A stretch of DNA of 64,000 nucleotides. It comes from Hofstenia miamia (lineage: Eukaryota > Xenacoelomorpha > Acoela). Positions 25,337 through 38,164 of this stretch are shown piece by piece; the first letter of the stretch is position 1; every line of letters begins with the position of its first letter. Location of the stretch: contig SCFE01000001.1 of NCBI GenBank assembly GCA_004352715.1, positions 3,173,106-3,237,105 of the forward strand, given 5' to 3'. The notes below the pieces were generated by a model, which saw nothing but the letters and a program-made list of their open reading frames with translations, ran no database searches and had not been told where the DNA came from. A program made the position numbers and the translations under genes.

Positions 25337-26245
25337 GGCTTGATTAAAACTTTTCAATAAGTGAATACATGTAAATTCTGAATATGCAAACATGTATTTG
25401 ATCTGAAAAAGGCGTGTGACAGAAAAATTATAGCTGTTTTTAAAACAAATTTTAGTTTCATTCCTAATATACATGCATAAGATAAGTGTGTCAATTGTTT
25501 TTTTGGATTTACGCAAAGAACAATGCTACCTAACTATGAATACATTATTATTAGTCTTGAAGTAAAGTGGGTGTACCGAACAGCTTTCGCAAATGCACGG
25601 CTCTAAGACAAAGATAAGATGAGATTTACTTTATTTCCAACCGAAAAGCCCTTCTGAAGTTTGAAAGACTTTTCTTCTAATTAAAGAAAACCATCCTATG
25701 AATGAAGAACGTTGTCTGCAAGAACTGGGAAGCTGTCTAGTCATGTATCTTAAAGTTAATAACTTCACATTTATATCAATTTTCATTAACTTCAAAAAAA
25801 ACAATTCAAAATAATTCTCAATTTTATAATATATGTAATTTGGTATCTTTTAAAAAAAATTAGGCTCCTGAAACCTATTATAAATATTGTAATTAATTTT
25901 CTCATTTCACCTAAATTGCATGAGATGAAAATGCACTGAGCTTAGGTTATTTTACTTAGCACTTAGGTTCACCACTTGCACCCAAGAGTTTGGGCTTCTT
26001 GTTTCTTAATCTAATTAGGGCTCTAGTCTTATACGATTTTAAAAGGTTATCTGTATCGAGACGGCCGATTGTGGCCACTCTTCTCTAACATGATCACCTG
26101 TTTTACATTTAACTATAATTAGGATAGGGTATAATAGCAGGAGGAGTTAGTTAATTTTGTAGCATCGGTCAATCCACCCATCAACTAAAAACCCTCAGTA
26201 AGATAAAATAGTAGAAACGCATGCTGATTTCTCACCGATGCCACA

Positions 26246-26266
26246 ATATATATATATATATATATA
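26246..26266. repeat. (TA)n microsatellite
   Basis: Perfect TA tract. Confidence 0.9.
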
Positions 26267-26324
26267 GTTATTTTTTAGTACCATTTAAAGTGGTAATATA
26301 AGTCATTTAGTATATATGTGTATG

Positions 26325-26341
26325 TATATATATATATATAT
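26325..26341. repeat. (TA)n microsatellite
   Basis: Perfect TA tract. Confidence 0.9.
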
Positions 26342-26649
26342 GAAGTATATGCTAAGCAAACATGGTTATAAAATGCATTTAGTCTTCATCAACTTATTTC
26401 ACTTAGAAACCAGTTAAGGGAAGCAGCATTAAATTGGAATATCTACATTTAAAATAGCAGAGAAAATATTAAATTATTGGTATAATTGTGGAATGAAGTA
26501 GAAAGACTTTAAATTCTACATTTCAAATATAAAATTTATTACTATATTTTTATTTATATTAATTGTTTTATTTTAATATAAAATGTATTTTTAATAACTA
26601 CTCAACTCATTTATTAAAATAAATAACTGTACATAACTACATCCTTTTG

Positions 26650-26850
26650 CCTTCAAAATTATCTAATTCAATTTCAATTAATCTATCTCAATTTCCAATC
26701 AATCTAAGTCCAATTCAACTTTATCGATACCAATTTCACATTAATCCAGATCGATTTCAATTATATCTAAGTCGAAATTAGATTAATCCAAATCAAATTC
26801 AATTGAATCTAAGTCAGATTCAAATTTATCCAACTCAGAAAATCCCTCTA
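26650..26850. repeat. Degenerate tandem repeat on AATCTAAGTC-AATTCAATT
   Basis: About ten imperfect units with words such as AATTTCAATT, AATCTAAGTC and ATCCAAATCAAATTC follow each other at roughly 18-24 bp spacing. The units have diverged strongly, which points to an old minisatellite. Confidence 0.5.
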
Positions 26851-28196
26851 GCGCTATTCCATCAAACATCTAGTGTGTTCAACACAAATGTTGTTAAAAA
26901 ATATGCATGTGTTTTTGCATTGCGGGGAGTTTGTGTTATTTCCAAATATTTTTGCCATTGGTATAAGGACTATAATCATAACATAGTGCACCCCTCATGG
27001 GCGTGATGTCAAGTCAAAGGTTAAAAATAACTTGGCCAACACCATGAAGAAATGTTCCTCATTCCTCACGAATTGGAACTAACCAAACTGACTACATACT
27101 GGGGCAACTGGAAAACATAATTGATGAACCTATGGAAAGAATTACAACAATTGTGTGCCTACGGTCGAGGTTGCTTAGCATGATATGATTTGAGTCTGGG
27201 GTTTTACCTAAGGAAGTTCAGTATTTCTGTATTATTCGTCAATTGGGATTTATATTACTGCTGTTTAAAGTCCATTTTTTATATAATGTGTGGGAAAATA
27301 ACTTAATGTATGTGAATATATAACAGCTTGTGAGAAGAAACACTTAATTTTAATAAGAGAAAAGTAAGATTATTTTTCAGTGGTGATAATTTCATAGATA
27401 CAGGAAGCAATCAATCAACATTACCTTATATAGTAACCATTCTATATACATATAATAATAGTTCCTTGCTACTAATGATGGAGCTGATTGCATTATCTAA
27501 TGATAAGTGTACTAATAAAGATATCAAAAACTTAAACAAAATAGAAATTCAGTGCAATAAAAGTCAAAACCATAATATTAAATATTAATGTAAAAAAACG
27601 TTACATATATGTTACATGGAATGGCTCTAGAGTGATATTCTCCATTGGATTAATTTGAATTTGACCTACATTAATTGGATATTAAAATAGATTAATTTGA
27701 AGGTAAAAATTTAGTTATAAGTTAAATGGATGTGTTGTATTAAAATGATCTACTTGCGGAGTCACTTTGACCTAATTGTAACATTTATTCTCAATTAGTA
27801 CAATGCTTGCAAAAAAATTGATTTTTGTTTTAGACTGTTCTGGAAACCTGTTTTATCCGAATATCCATTAATATACACGCATTTCTTTATATCTGACAGG
27901 GGCCAAGTGAAACAACAGCTTCGTCTATGTATATATTAACTACCTATTGTTGCAATGCTTCGGTTTATAAAGTCGTCTAATTTCACAAATATTTCTATAG
28001 AGGTTAACACAGGAATAACCTTAGGAGCATTATTTGTTATTGATAAATCTGAATAGTCAGTTTAAAATGACCTAAATTTATATTTTCAAAGAAATCACGA
28101 ATTTTAATTTGTTCTATTTTTAGAAATAATTAAGTTAAGTGTTGAATAAAGATTGTCTCTTTAAACTTCGCATAAAACTCTCTAAATAATTTGCTN

Positions 28197-28198
<2 letters not shown>

Positions 28199-28229
<31 letters not shown>
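28199..28229. repeat. (TA)n microsatellite beside a single N
   Basis: Perfect TA tract starting three bases after the N at 28196. Confidence 0.9.
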
Positions 28230-28231
<2 letters not shown>

Positions 28232-28679
28232 TTATATACATATATATGAATGGTTAACAAGCTCTTTATTTCTAAAGAATTGCTTGGAGAAATGAGATAA
28301 AATAAAATTTTCAAAATATGCTATTTACAAAGTTTAGATAATGCCTTGCCAGGATTGCAATTTTTCCAGGCGCCTAATATATTTTGATGGCTACGATTAT
28401 TGCTTAGTGTATCCACAAAACATATGTGTAGTTCCAAATTATTTCCCATTCTTGCGGTTCTTATAATAAAAGAATTATGCAAAATCAAGGATGTATCTAA
28501 TTTTAACACTATACCGCCCCTAAATCCGCTCGAACGTTGGTTTGTTGCTTGCTAATATTTAATAAAGTTCGAACTGATCTATTGAAAATGCATTTAAATT
28601 CTCATTTTGCGCTATTGTTATTCCGTTCAAGAGTGCGCATGTATATGAGAAAAGGCTCATTGTAAATATGGTTGGTATA

Positions 28680-28800
28680 AAACCTTGGGTTTGGGCAAAA
28701 CCAAAGTTTATGGGTAAACTTGGGTGTGAAACCCAAGACCCAATCCCAAGGTTACTAAACTTGGGTCTACTCAACCCAAGTTTGGAAATGGGCAAAACAC
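28680..28800. repeat. Inverted CTTGGGTT/AACCCAAG-rich patch
   Basis: Several CTTGGGTT and AACCCAAG words in both orientations within 120 bp can fold back on themselves. It may be the end of a short DNA transposon; no flanking duplication was found. Confidence 0.3.
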
Positions 28801-29099
28801 AATACAATGCCGGTTGTGGCGCAATAGGCCCATATTTCTAGGGTGACACAAGATTCCTACTGGGCGACTCCAGGGTTTCCAACTGCTATAATCAAAACTT
28901 CCGATTTGCCTAACAGTTATTCTAACTTATTTTGCATCTAATAGATTTGTATAATTTCAATCAATTTGTAGTTTTTCAAATAATTTGATATTGACCCTTA
29001 TAGACATTTTGTTTTTGTTTCTGTCATGTGTACAACAACTCAAGACACCGCACCGATAGCACCTTAATGCTTAAAGCCATCTAGCTGGAGAAAAAGGAA

Positions 29100-30195
29100 C
29101 TATATTACTTGCTCACACGTTGATATATTTGATAATGATTCGGGAGATGTTTAGAACGAGGAGGACGTCTACGAATGTCAATGGGAAGACACTGTTCTGC
29201 AGATATCGAGCTTGACTTGTGAAGCAAAGGGCATATACAGTGTCCGTTGTTCTGCGAATTCCTTCCAGCTGCTCCTTAAAGATATTGGTTAAAATTGTCT
29301 TGTTGTATCAGATAGCTTATTGATTCTTGATGAAATCTAAAGGAACTAGGTAAAAGTCCAGAGGCATCATCTCGTTTAAGAGCTATTCAAATTGCTAATG
29401 GCGTTGAGACTCCTAAGCTGCTTATCAGTCCAGGACAGACTAGGTGGAACAGTAACATTGATGCAATGTTTCGATTGTTTGACTTGAAGAATTTTATAAA
29501 TTTGCTGAAGCTAGAAAGAATGTCTGACTGGGTTGAGAAGATCGAAAACACTATTGTCGTATGCGAGTATGTATGCACCGCAACAGATCGTGTCTAGTCC
29601 AACAGTTCTAATTTGGGAACGTTATGCGATGAATGGATGTCATAACAGAAACATTTTACTTTTTTGCAAACACTTGCCGATACGGATCGATTCCAAAACT
29701 TTGCTTGTGATCTTTACAATACATATCGAATGCTAGATCCAGCTGTATCACAGAAAAACGAAATGTCAGAAATTGAACGTGCCGAGGGTGTTAGGTTGCT
29801 TGTGAAGTATGCGTCAGCGAGAGCGTCGCGAAGAATGGAAACATTTAATCATGCTGTTTTTTTCTTGCGAAATTGGAAAATTTATTATACACGAATTTTC
29901 CAGCAATGTTTCATTTGATGCTTATTGGTCTGTCAAAGCTTCGGAATGGTGTAGTTTTGGCAGTTTTGTATTGACTGTTGGAAATATTGCTGTGGCAGAA
30001 GCGTCTGTTGAAGAAGTTTTTCGAAAGAAGGTGCTATTTTTACAAAACTGCGTGAAAGAATGGCTGCTGAATCATGTGACGCCCAATTATTTCTTCCAAT
30101 GAATGACGAGAAAATGAAGTTTCCTCAAAAACGAAATATCACTCTTGAAGAAACGTCTTCATCAAGCAAAAAGAAGCTTCATTTTACTGAACTAC
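29100..30195 (+). pseudogene. hAT-like transposase relic
   Basis: Spread over frames on the plus strand are blocks typical of hAT (ZBED-like) transposases, in the right order. They are CEAKGIYSVRCSANSFQLLL near 29222-29280 (compare RCAAHTLQL), then PKLLISPGQTRWNSNIDAMF near 29411-29470 with the TRWNS motif. LADTDRFQNFACDLYNTYRM follows near 29668-29727 (region before LDPR), and finally SFVLTVGNIAVAEASVEEVF near 29962-30020, the C-terminal dimerisation segment. In-frame stops and at least three frame changes show that it is dead. A (TA)n tract follows at 30278. No terminal inverted repeats were located. Confidence 0.7.
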
Positions 30196-30272
30196 TTCTT
30201 AAGTTTCCCATATCGAAGTTCCCGCAGGCGAAGAGTTGCAGGAGCATGACCCTAACTCACATAATTGTTGTG

Positions 30273-30277
<5 letters not shown>

Positions 30278-30305
<28 letters not shown>
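30278..30305. repeat. (AT)n microsatellite
   Basis: Perfect AT tract. Confidence 0.9.
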
Positions 30306-30940
30306 TGCAAGACATTAAGATATTGTAGTAGGATGTATTAAAATCCGTAATAGAAAAATTCATTTTTCAAACTAAATTTGACATTTAAATATAAATTTTG
30401 AATTTTGCTTTTCATTGAAATTGGATACTAGATTGGATTATACATTTTAAATTAAATAAAATCAACATTAAAAAAATTCATACCCCAATATTATTATGCC
30501 GAAGTTATGGCTCAAGAAAATTTTTGAATTAGTGATTATAATAATCACGAATCTTCTGAAAACTAAGTTGATCTTGGCATTGCAAGTTGCTTATAGTGCA
30601 TCTTATATGAGAATTTCTGAATGAAGAGTACCTCAAGTTATATTAGAATCATTAAATTTTGGGGATGTTTGCAGCAACTAAAGTATTCCATTTACTTCTC
30701 TGTGTTTATTCTGCTTTTCCAATTGCAAGTTTATACAAACAAATGTTTTGGTTGCTTTACAATTCTATATGTATGTGATGGCTATTCGTGACCAATTTCA
30801 TAATTTGTTTGAAAGAATAACGCATAACCTGTTAAATGAACAATGAAATTCAATTACAAAATTTCACTTAAAGCGGCATTCAATGTAAAATGTGCGTAAT
30901 GTAAAAAATGTACAATATACCCAATTTTCAAAAAATTTTG

Positions 30941-31030
30941 GATTCGAAACAGATCCGAAGCTTTCTCAAATGTAGATCCGATCCGACCCGATCTGTATCC
31001 GATCCTAACCGAATTGAGATCCGATCGAAT
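30941..31030. repeat. GATCCGA-word repeat
   Basis: Seven or more GATCCGA/GATCCGATC words in 90 bp, in otherwise AT-rich DNA. This resembles subterminal transposase-binding repeats of a hAT short element. Confidence 0.4.
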
Positions 31031-31600
31031 TTCATTTCAGCGTCGACCAGTCGGTTGGTTCAGATTGGGTCAACCATAAGCTACCAATTAAACTTCTCGG
31101 GGTTAGGCCAAGAAGTACATTAATTGAATTTGAATGAATATATGTTTTTTTTCAAATGATTTAAAGCAGTCAAAATTCAGCGTAAAGTTTATGTTTTTTT
31201 CTTAATTTAATGAAACTATGCTAAAAGGACTTTTATGACATTTCATCCACAAACATTACCGTATTTTTGAAAATATGACTTTTTATGACTTTAAACGTCC
31301 TATTTAACTGCACCTCAGGTCTGAAAACCATCTAATTTTAAGCAGACTGCAAAATAGACCAACAGAAAAAAGTCTGACTTTTATTACTTTTGGTTGCTCT
31401 AATTATTAGGGAAGAACAATGTCATTTCTCAATTTATATCGCGCTTTTGCGAATGAAAATAAATAAATATTAAATAGACTACGTCCTGATATGTCAGAAA
31501 AACAACTTGTTCTGTTGAATGACAACTTCCATATAATAGAAAATTTAGCCATTTCCTCGAAAATTCCATTTTTAAATCAAGTTTTAACTCAGAATATGTT

Positions 31601-31706
31601 ATCCGGTAAAATCCGGTAAACAAGTTAAATTTTACCGGATACCGGATGTCCGGATCCGGTTGTGTAATTGCCAATTTTACTGGATACCGGATACCGGCAC
31701 ATCCCT
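31601..31706. repeat. ATCCGGTA repeats ending in CCGGCACATCCCTA, hAT-like terminus
   Basis: ATCCGGTA and its complement TACCGGAT recur about eight times in 106 bp and lead into CCGGCACATCCCTA. Read on the other strand that end is TAGGGATGTGCCGG, a common hAT terminal sequence. The partner end was not found. Confidence 0.45.
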
Positions 31707-33901
31707 ACGACATATGTCTTTGAAACTCATCACCTCGACACAGAATTCAAGTGTGTTTAACCGACAACCTTAGGAGACTTTTATATAATAAAATATTTCT
31801 CAATAAGTGCACCTCCGTTCACGCAGTTTGAACAAATGATCCTCAATACCTTATTCTACGTCTATATTTCTACATTGTGCTGAAATTTCTCGCCTGTGAC
31901 AAATAATCATTTGTTTAATCGTATCCAATTACAGTAGTGAATCGGGGAACTCTTCAACACGTAGCACATGCAAATTCTTTTTAATAAATGTTATTAGGGA
32001 AAAAGATATAAGCGAAAACGTAAAAAATTTTGGAAAAACATCTATATACTTATTTTTTAATGCCACATTCCATATGCCTTTTTTAATTTATTTTTCTTCA
32101 TAATTTCAGTGTGAATCCATTACTTCGGATTTATCTGAAAAAAACTATTTATGTATTTGTTCTTAATTGGAAGAAATTTTTTAGGATGTAAATTTAATAA
32201 TTTCTTTAAGAGAAATGAAATGTGAGTCCGTTACGGAACATTGAAGTAGCATATAATTATGTGCAATGTATTGTAAAGAGTTGAACTGAGTGGAGAATTT
32301 AAGATATATAACAGCCTAACGTTCCAATATGGCAATACGTCATGCAAGCTGTTCTGAGGAAATCTATGCCATTATGTATAGTAACTAGAAACCAAAATTG
32401 TGTAGGTCCATTGCGTGCTTCGTTGGAGATGATTAAGAGATCGCAATTCATCTCTCATTTTCTTCAGAAGTTTAATGTTTCGATGAATGCTTAAACTATC
32501 AACATGTACTTTACAATAATGTGAAATTCTGATTAACAGTATAGCCTCAAAGTTGGTTTTTTGGAGCGGCACCACACAAAGACAAGGTTTATTGGGCTTC
32601 AACCATACTCTAAGGTCCCGAATTATAGGGACCCCCTCCCAACTTGATTTGGCTTTAAAATGGCTTAACCCCACCCTTACCCGTTTTTTGATTTCCAGAT
32701 TTTCTTTCTTAGAAACTAAAAATTGCAGTTAAATGTTAATAATATATTGTACTCGAACATTTGTATTAGAAATCGCCGGACCCCTTCCCTCGATAATTCA
32801 TAACCTCAGAGTACTATATTGTACTGGTTAGTGAAAGCAGTATTCAGAATATATTCCTCATTGCTCAAATTCTTAAGAGTTAAAGAGTTTTTTTGCGTAT
32901 TTCTAACTTTTGAGATATCAATTTAGTTGATTGCATCGCATTTTATCAACTGTCGACAGATGAGCCGGGAGTCGGCAGCTGAGGTCCCGGTTGTCCTAAA
33001 TTCAAACTTTCAGAATAAACCTCGCTAAGTTTTATCATTTAAACAGCAACAAAACTACTCTTATTTAGTAAATATACTGGGTAATAAATTTCACTTCTTG
33101 ATCCCTAACCAAATCATTTTGATACAAAACAATAATTTGAACTTGGCCGAACAGATCTGTGACCATCCAAAACGACTTTCTCTAACCATTCTAAATCTCT
33201 TTGCACAGTATGGAATCACTTGGCTTGGATGGGGTGCGGTTCTTGGCAAATTCCATTAAACATTAAACAATTTGGTCAAGAATTCTTCCTTTCTACGTAG
33301 ACAAAGGAGCGATAATGTTCTGATAACAAATTCATTTCCTGAAATATAAAATAGTTGACAAAACGTACTGCAGCAAATGATTCAAAAAATTCACTTTATA
33401 AATGAATCATTATATTTGTTATCTGAACAAACAGCAGTTTTTAATACCTCTCGGTCAGTCCAAACATAAGGTAATCACGTGTGTTTTTAGCACTAATTTT
33501 AAATATAATTAATCATTAATTTACCGATTTCAATAGATAATTATCACTTCACAATTCGATTAAATTCTTTATTGTGGATGTCTTGCTTTGCAGTTTTGCA
33601 CATACACATGTGAGTGTGCCCAAATCCCTTCAGTTATTTGCTATTCCATTTCATAATCAAAAGCAGTCTCGAGTTAAATTTTTTTTCCAAGTAGGGTACT
33701 TGTATTTTTGTAAAGTGCATTGATGCAAATTCATAAAATAATTCTGTTTATGTTAAGCACGGCATCTGTGAAATTGGAAATAGCATTTCAGTGACTGTGG
33801 GCATTATAACATTTAGGAAATTATTAATGAAAACAATTAACATGAGAGCATCATGTGTTAGCAGTTTGTTTCTCACAGATGTGATATTATTAAGTTTACA
33901 G

Positions 33902-36900
33902 CGTGATGATTGCATTTGGAAATGAGGAAATTTCTAATATTGCAAAGGAAGTAGCGGAGAGTGTCATCGGTGATGCACCTTATCAATCCAACAACAATTG
34001 GTCAAACAGAATTTCCGACCAGGTTTGAAATTATTCTTTACCAAATAGATGGTTGAGCCCTTCAATCAATTATCAAACAGTGCTGCTTCTCTTACTCTAC
34101 AACTAATTCTTTATTAAAATGTACATGTATTTGATGAAGTCATGCTCATGTGTAGAATAAGCAAGGAATGCAAGCTTACATACTAAGCACTTTGGGGGGG
34201 GGCTAAGTTTTTTATTAATCGCCTAGTCCTCTGCTACAAATAAATGAATAGTTCATTTATTCAGATAGTAACAGATTAGGTAAGGATTCCTCACATAAAT
34301 GCAAAGTATTATCAATGAAATTACTTCACGAAATTGTTTTCAAATTATAAGAATCAAAGTTGCCATTTTTCATTTAAATTTATTATTTTTTCATTGAGTC
34401 CAGTTCCGGCTTTTAGTGTTAATTAGTCATGCTTGCACTAAACTGTTACACGTTGAATATTACCTCTCAAATATTAACTTCAAAATATTGAAAGTACTTC
34501 TGCAAGCCGTTCAGTTAATTGCAAGGTGCAGGATTTCATATGCCATTTCCAAGAATCAGTCAATATTGTTGTTGATATCGGTTAGACAATATGATTAGAC
34601 TGCATTGCAATTATAATCACATAGTTTAACCATAGCATTAGGTCCGTGATACTATCAAATGTGGTAGATCACATGTGACCAATCACGTAGTCTAAATGTA
34701 GCCTTAGGTGCTGAAAGTTTTAATAATTGAAAAATGAACAGAATCTTCTTTATCAGCTAAAGTGAACAAGGTCAAAATGCAATTGTAAAAACTAAGCCTC
34801 GTATCATAATCAGTATCAGACTAATCAGGGGAAATTTTATCAAACATGACAAAAAGTCTATTTTCTGATCACAGTATAATCAGTCTGAAATCAGAATCTT
34901 TATATATCATACCTACGAAAGGGCATATGCAGTTCACCGGGGCTATTCAGTTTTATGGGATTTGAGTGGTGCTCGACCAACATGGGATGGCCATAAATAA
35001 GGAAATTTGGACCACGAATTCCTAATTCTACTCAAAATTTTGGCAATTTTGGCCACAATACCAGCTATATCTGTGGGATTCATGGGACATGTGGACCAGA
35101 AAATTTCATGTGGCATGATTGATATCAAATCCAATGGGATTAATGAGACTGAAACCAATCAAATGCTAACCCCGTATAATCCTCCTATGTAGTACTAATT
35201 ACGCTGAACGTCATCTTTGATGGAACTGTGATAATATGGCGGAGCCAGTGATTGTGCCATATGCTACATTGTGTAAGTTAAGTAGTTGTGTACTAATAGC
35301 GCGTTCACGCTAGGCATGTAAGAGCATAGATACTAAAATTCACCACAAGCATCTTAATCATATTTTGTTGCTTTCATGTCGCCGTTGACTGAGTAGAAAA
35401 ACCATGTAAAGCTAGCTAGTTTATAACATTTAGTCTTTCGTCATAAATTGGACTCGGAAAATTTGATTTTGAAAGTCATTTTCAAACTCTTCAAAAATCA
35501 ATTATTAACTTCGAAATTTTAAACATTATATTGGTTATTTAAAAATCGTTGGAAATTAAAACTACAGTTGAAATAATGCAATAGTCTATCAATAAGTGGC
35601 CTCAAAATCTGGAATATAGTTACGTTCTCGGCTTCGTTCCAATGAATCAGTAACCGCTATGAGACTATTGGTATATAGCCGTATAGAAATATAATATTGC
35701 TATCTAAAAAAATAAGTACTTCCTGGAGTCAACCCAGCCTCCCTCCTTAGCATTCATGTCAATGTCCGCAGGTCAGGAGGTTCATCTTAGGTCGGTCAAA
35801 ACTGGCTCTACTCACGTGAATATAATTGAAATATTGAAATTTGATTAAATATTTTTTTAAGTTGCCAATTATTTATCATTTGCTTTAATTATATCGAAGA
35901 GTCCAGCACTATATTTATAATATTTTAGGCCATAAACTGAATGAATAGGGACATAACTTTGAACGTGTTTCTAGGATGGATCATTTCTTGGCGGAAGTTA
36001 TAAAATTCCTGTGATTAACACCACCAGAAATTAATAAATCATTAAATTTAAAAATGAAAAATATATGGAGATTAAAAAAGTTGCTCTTTTAAATAAATGG
36101 CATTGGCAGTGATAATGTAGACACCGCGATCTAAAATAAAACTTCGGGATCAAAGCGTATAATAACGCTAATGTCAATATTTTCAAATTCTTAATTGACG
36201 TAAGTTTAAAAATGTAGAATAAAGTCGATTATAATTATGAACTATGATAAATCATTTTTGCTAACCAATTAGATTTTACTTGGGTTTTGTGAACTGTTTT
36301 TGTTTCGTAGTTTTGCTGACAGTATTCGCTTCAAATTTTGGCTCATCACTGCAGAATGGATTTGAAGAATAGGATATAAATTATACAAATATATTATGCC
36401 TCAAATCAGAGCGCTTCTGCAACATTAAGAACTTACAAGACTCGTCATGGTATCAAAGTCGATCCTTTTGCTCTTGCTTAGCAGACAAATTTTGCAGAAC
36501 TGGATCTGTTCTTGATGCCAAAGGCAAAAGTAGAAAATCTTTGCAGGAAGAGAGAAATTCAACTTTCGCAAACGCAGTACGTGATGTTCAATCATCAAGT
36601 TCTTATGGCAATTCATCTATCTCTAACATTTCAAAACTCACTAGTATTTGTCAAACAAGTGTTTATAAAATTATGCGCCACCAGGGGCGTGCTGACGGAT
36701 TTTGGATCCCTGGCAAATCGTATATATGGGGCTCTTTGTGGCATCTTCAGCAGACAAAAAAAGACAGACATGATGGTAGCTGGTGTTAATATTGAATTTT
36801 TGATAGAACCCGTTTAGGGGCACTTCTTTCTTTGCTTTTTTAAGAATGTTCTTCCAAAAAATTGAGATGTCTAAACCAAAAAATATAAGAGGCCTCATGC

Positions 36901-37951
36901 GAAAATTCGAAGCTTTTTCACATGTATTGTCCCAGTTATCACCAAATATAAAAAAAACATATTTAAAAGAACATTTTCTTCGAAACAAAAAAGAGCTATA
37001 ATTTTCAAAATAACAAAAATTTTCATATTCACTGAAGCGTTTTCTTCAAATAAAGAAGAAAAAAAGAACAATGGTCACCGTGACAGCATCACTCATCAAT
37101 GAAAAAAACAGACTTTATGTCAGAAGCAAATTGATGAGGTCCTTTGATGAGGCATCCAATATATCAATGATGTTGTCCATTCACATAATTTTTTATGGTT
37201 TTCAGTGAAATTTAATTCTGGTGGAATTCAATAAATTTTGAATAAACAATAATGGGTTTTAGGAGATAAGCAACTTGTAATTAATTGGTTTTTTAAAATA
37301 TTTCTGAATATAATACAGATTACTTGGTTTAAACCATGATATAATAATTTTTTAAAATGCTAGGAATCTGGTACCGACTAGGTTGTCCAAGAAGAATTGA
37401 AAATTTCAAGAGAGCAAAATGAATGAATCATCATATATATTCAAAACGTCAAGAATTGTGAAGCTATTGTTTAAAACTTCACATATTCAACTGCTTCAAA
37501 TTAATATTTAATAATTTGAGTGTACTTACTGCCTTTAATTTCTACGCTAAAATGTCTTAAGCAACACAATTATAATTTGTATTATTTAGAAAAAATTTGT
37601 CAAATGCAATAAAGCTTTTGTAATTTCCAATTTCTAATATTATTTAAGCAATATTATTTTAAGCAAAAACAATTATTATATTATCATGCACTTGAAAAGT
37701 AGAAAAGTTTAAATATATAGTGAAAGTCTAAAATTTTACAACATTCAATTTAGATTGTGGAGGAGTTGAAAAATAAAGCACGACCTTATAAGTACATTGT
37801 TGCTGTCTATATCGCTGAAAGAGCTGCAAGGGCTGGTCTCCATACAGGAAGCAGTTGCTATTGGAACATAACTACAGACAATAGTTATGTTACAAGATGG
37901 GACAGTAAATCTGTTTATTGCATTATTTCCATTTATACTATAGCATTTTAA
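33902..37951 (+). CDS. DYNLT1: Dynein light chain Tctex-type (DYNLT1-like), two exons
   Basis: The product is a small light chain that sits as a dimer on the dynein intermediate chain in the cytoplasm and helps couple cargo. Exon 33902-34022 follows the acceptor GTTTACAG and reads FGNEEISNIAKEVAESVIGD, then APYQSNNNWSNRISDQ. It stops at a donor (CAG|GTTTGA). Exon 37754-37951 follows CAATTTAG and reads IVEELKNKARPYKYIV, then AARAGLHTGSSCYWN, TRWDSKSVYCIISIYTIAF and TAA. Both junctions are phase 0, and the joined protein aligns to animal Tctex-1 without gaps across the splice (KYIV, AGLHT-SSC-W, T-RW and YCI are conserved). The last exon is complete. The start is uncertain: an in-frame ATG lies at 33906, but most homologues have about ten more N-terminal residues, so a first exon may lie upstream. 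The 3.7-kb intron (34023-37753) holds a mariner-like relic. Confidence 0.85.
35236..35272 (+). CDS. Candidate short first exon inside the DYNLT1 intron
   Basis: ATGGCGGAGCCAGTG opens 12 codons (MAEPVIVPYATL) that end at a strong donor, TGTAAGTTAAG. The splice phase (1) does not fit the DYNLT1 last exon, so it is not an alternative start of that gene. It could start a nested gene on the same strand or be chance. Confidence 0.2.
36330..36800 (+). pseudogene. Mariner-like element N-terminal (DUF4817/HTH) relic
   Basis: Plus-strand frames give YASNQSASATLRTYKTRHGI near 36393-36454, matching the DUF4817-type start of some arthropod-style mariner transposases (x-SA-x-x-R-x-Y-x-x-x-x-G). After a gap FANAVRDVQSSSSYGNSSI and then SKLTSICQTSVYKIMRHQG follow (36561-36689), the second helix-turn-helix (compare S-x-x-x-L-x-x-x-GIS-x-x-SV-x-x-IL). 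The DDE domain is not recognised. The element sits in the intron of the dynein light chain gene, in the same orientation. Confidence 0.5.
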
Positions 37952-37956
37952 ATAAA
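37951..37956 (+). terminator. AATAAA polyadenylation signal of the dynein light chain gene
   Basis: AATAAA overlaps the last base of the TAA stop. A second AATAAA lies at about 37976. One of these probably sets the 3' end. Confidence 0.5.
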
Positions 37957-38164
37957 ACATTGTATTTCATTTTCAAATAAATGATAAATTTGTTAGTTTG
38001 CTTTAAAAATGTAGAGTTGAACTACCATCAATTTACTAAATAGAGATTTCAAATTTAATTAGTGATTACTCTTTATTTGTTATATTGGTGAACATTAAGA
38101 ATGAATGTTGCGTATGACATTCAAATCTAGAAAAAATTTTGAGTTCATTAAGATATGCTTAGAC

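Larger units (their letters stand above)
25333..29099. other. Non-coding stretch with microsatellites and a minisatellite-like block
   Basis: No gene is supported. It contains TA tracts (26246-26266, 26325-26341, 28199-28229), a degenerate repeat (26650-26850) and an inverted CCAAGTTT/AAACTTGG-rich patch (28680-28800). A single N lies at 28196, just before a TA tract. Confidence 0.45.
30196..33901. other. Non-coding stretch upstream of the dynein light chain exon
   Basis: Contains a TA tract (30278-30305), GATCCGA-type repeats (30941-31030) and CCGGATACCGG repeats (31601-31706). The first exon of the DYNLT1-like gene may lie here or further upstream, but none could be identified. The minus-strand open frame at 32372-32674 has no recognised product. 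Confidence 0.4.

Noticed and set aside
32372-32674. 100-codon minus-strand frame
   Set aside because: No recognised domain, no splice or promoter context. It may be a repeat fragment.
35715-35780. Micro-exon after a pyrimidine tract (CCTCCCTCCTTAG) in the DYNLT1 intron
   Set aside because: It would insert seven residues into the ungapped, conserved Tctex-1 core.
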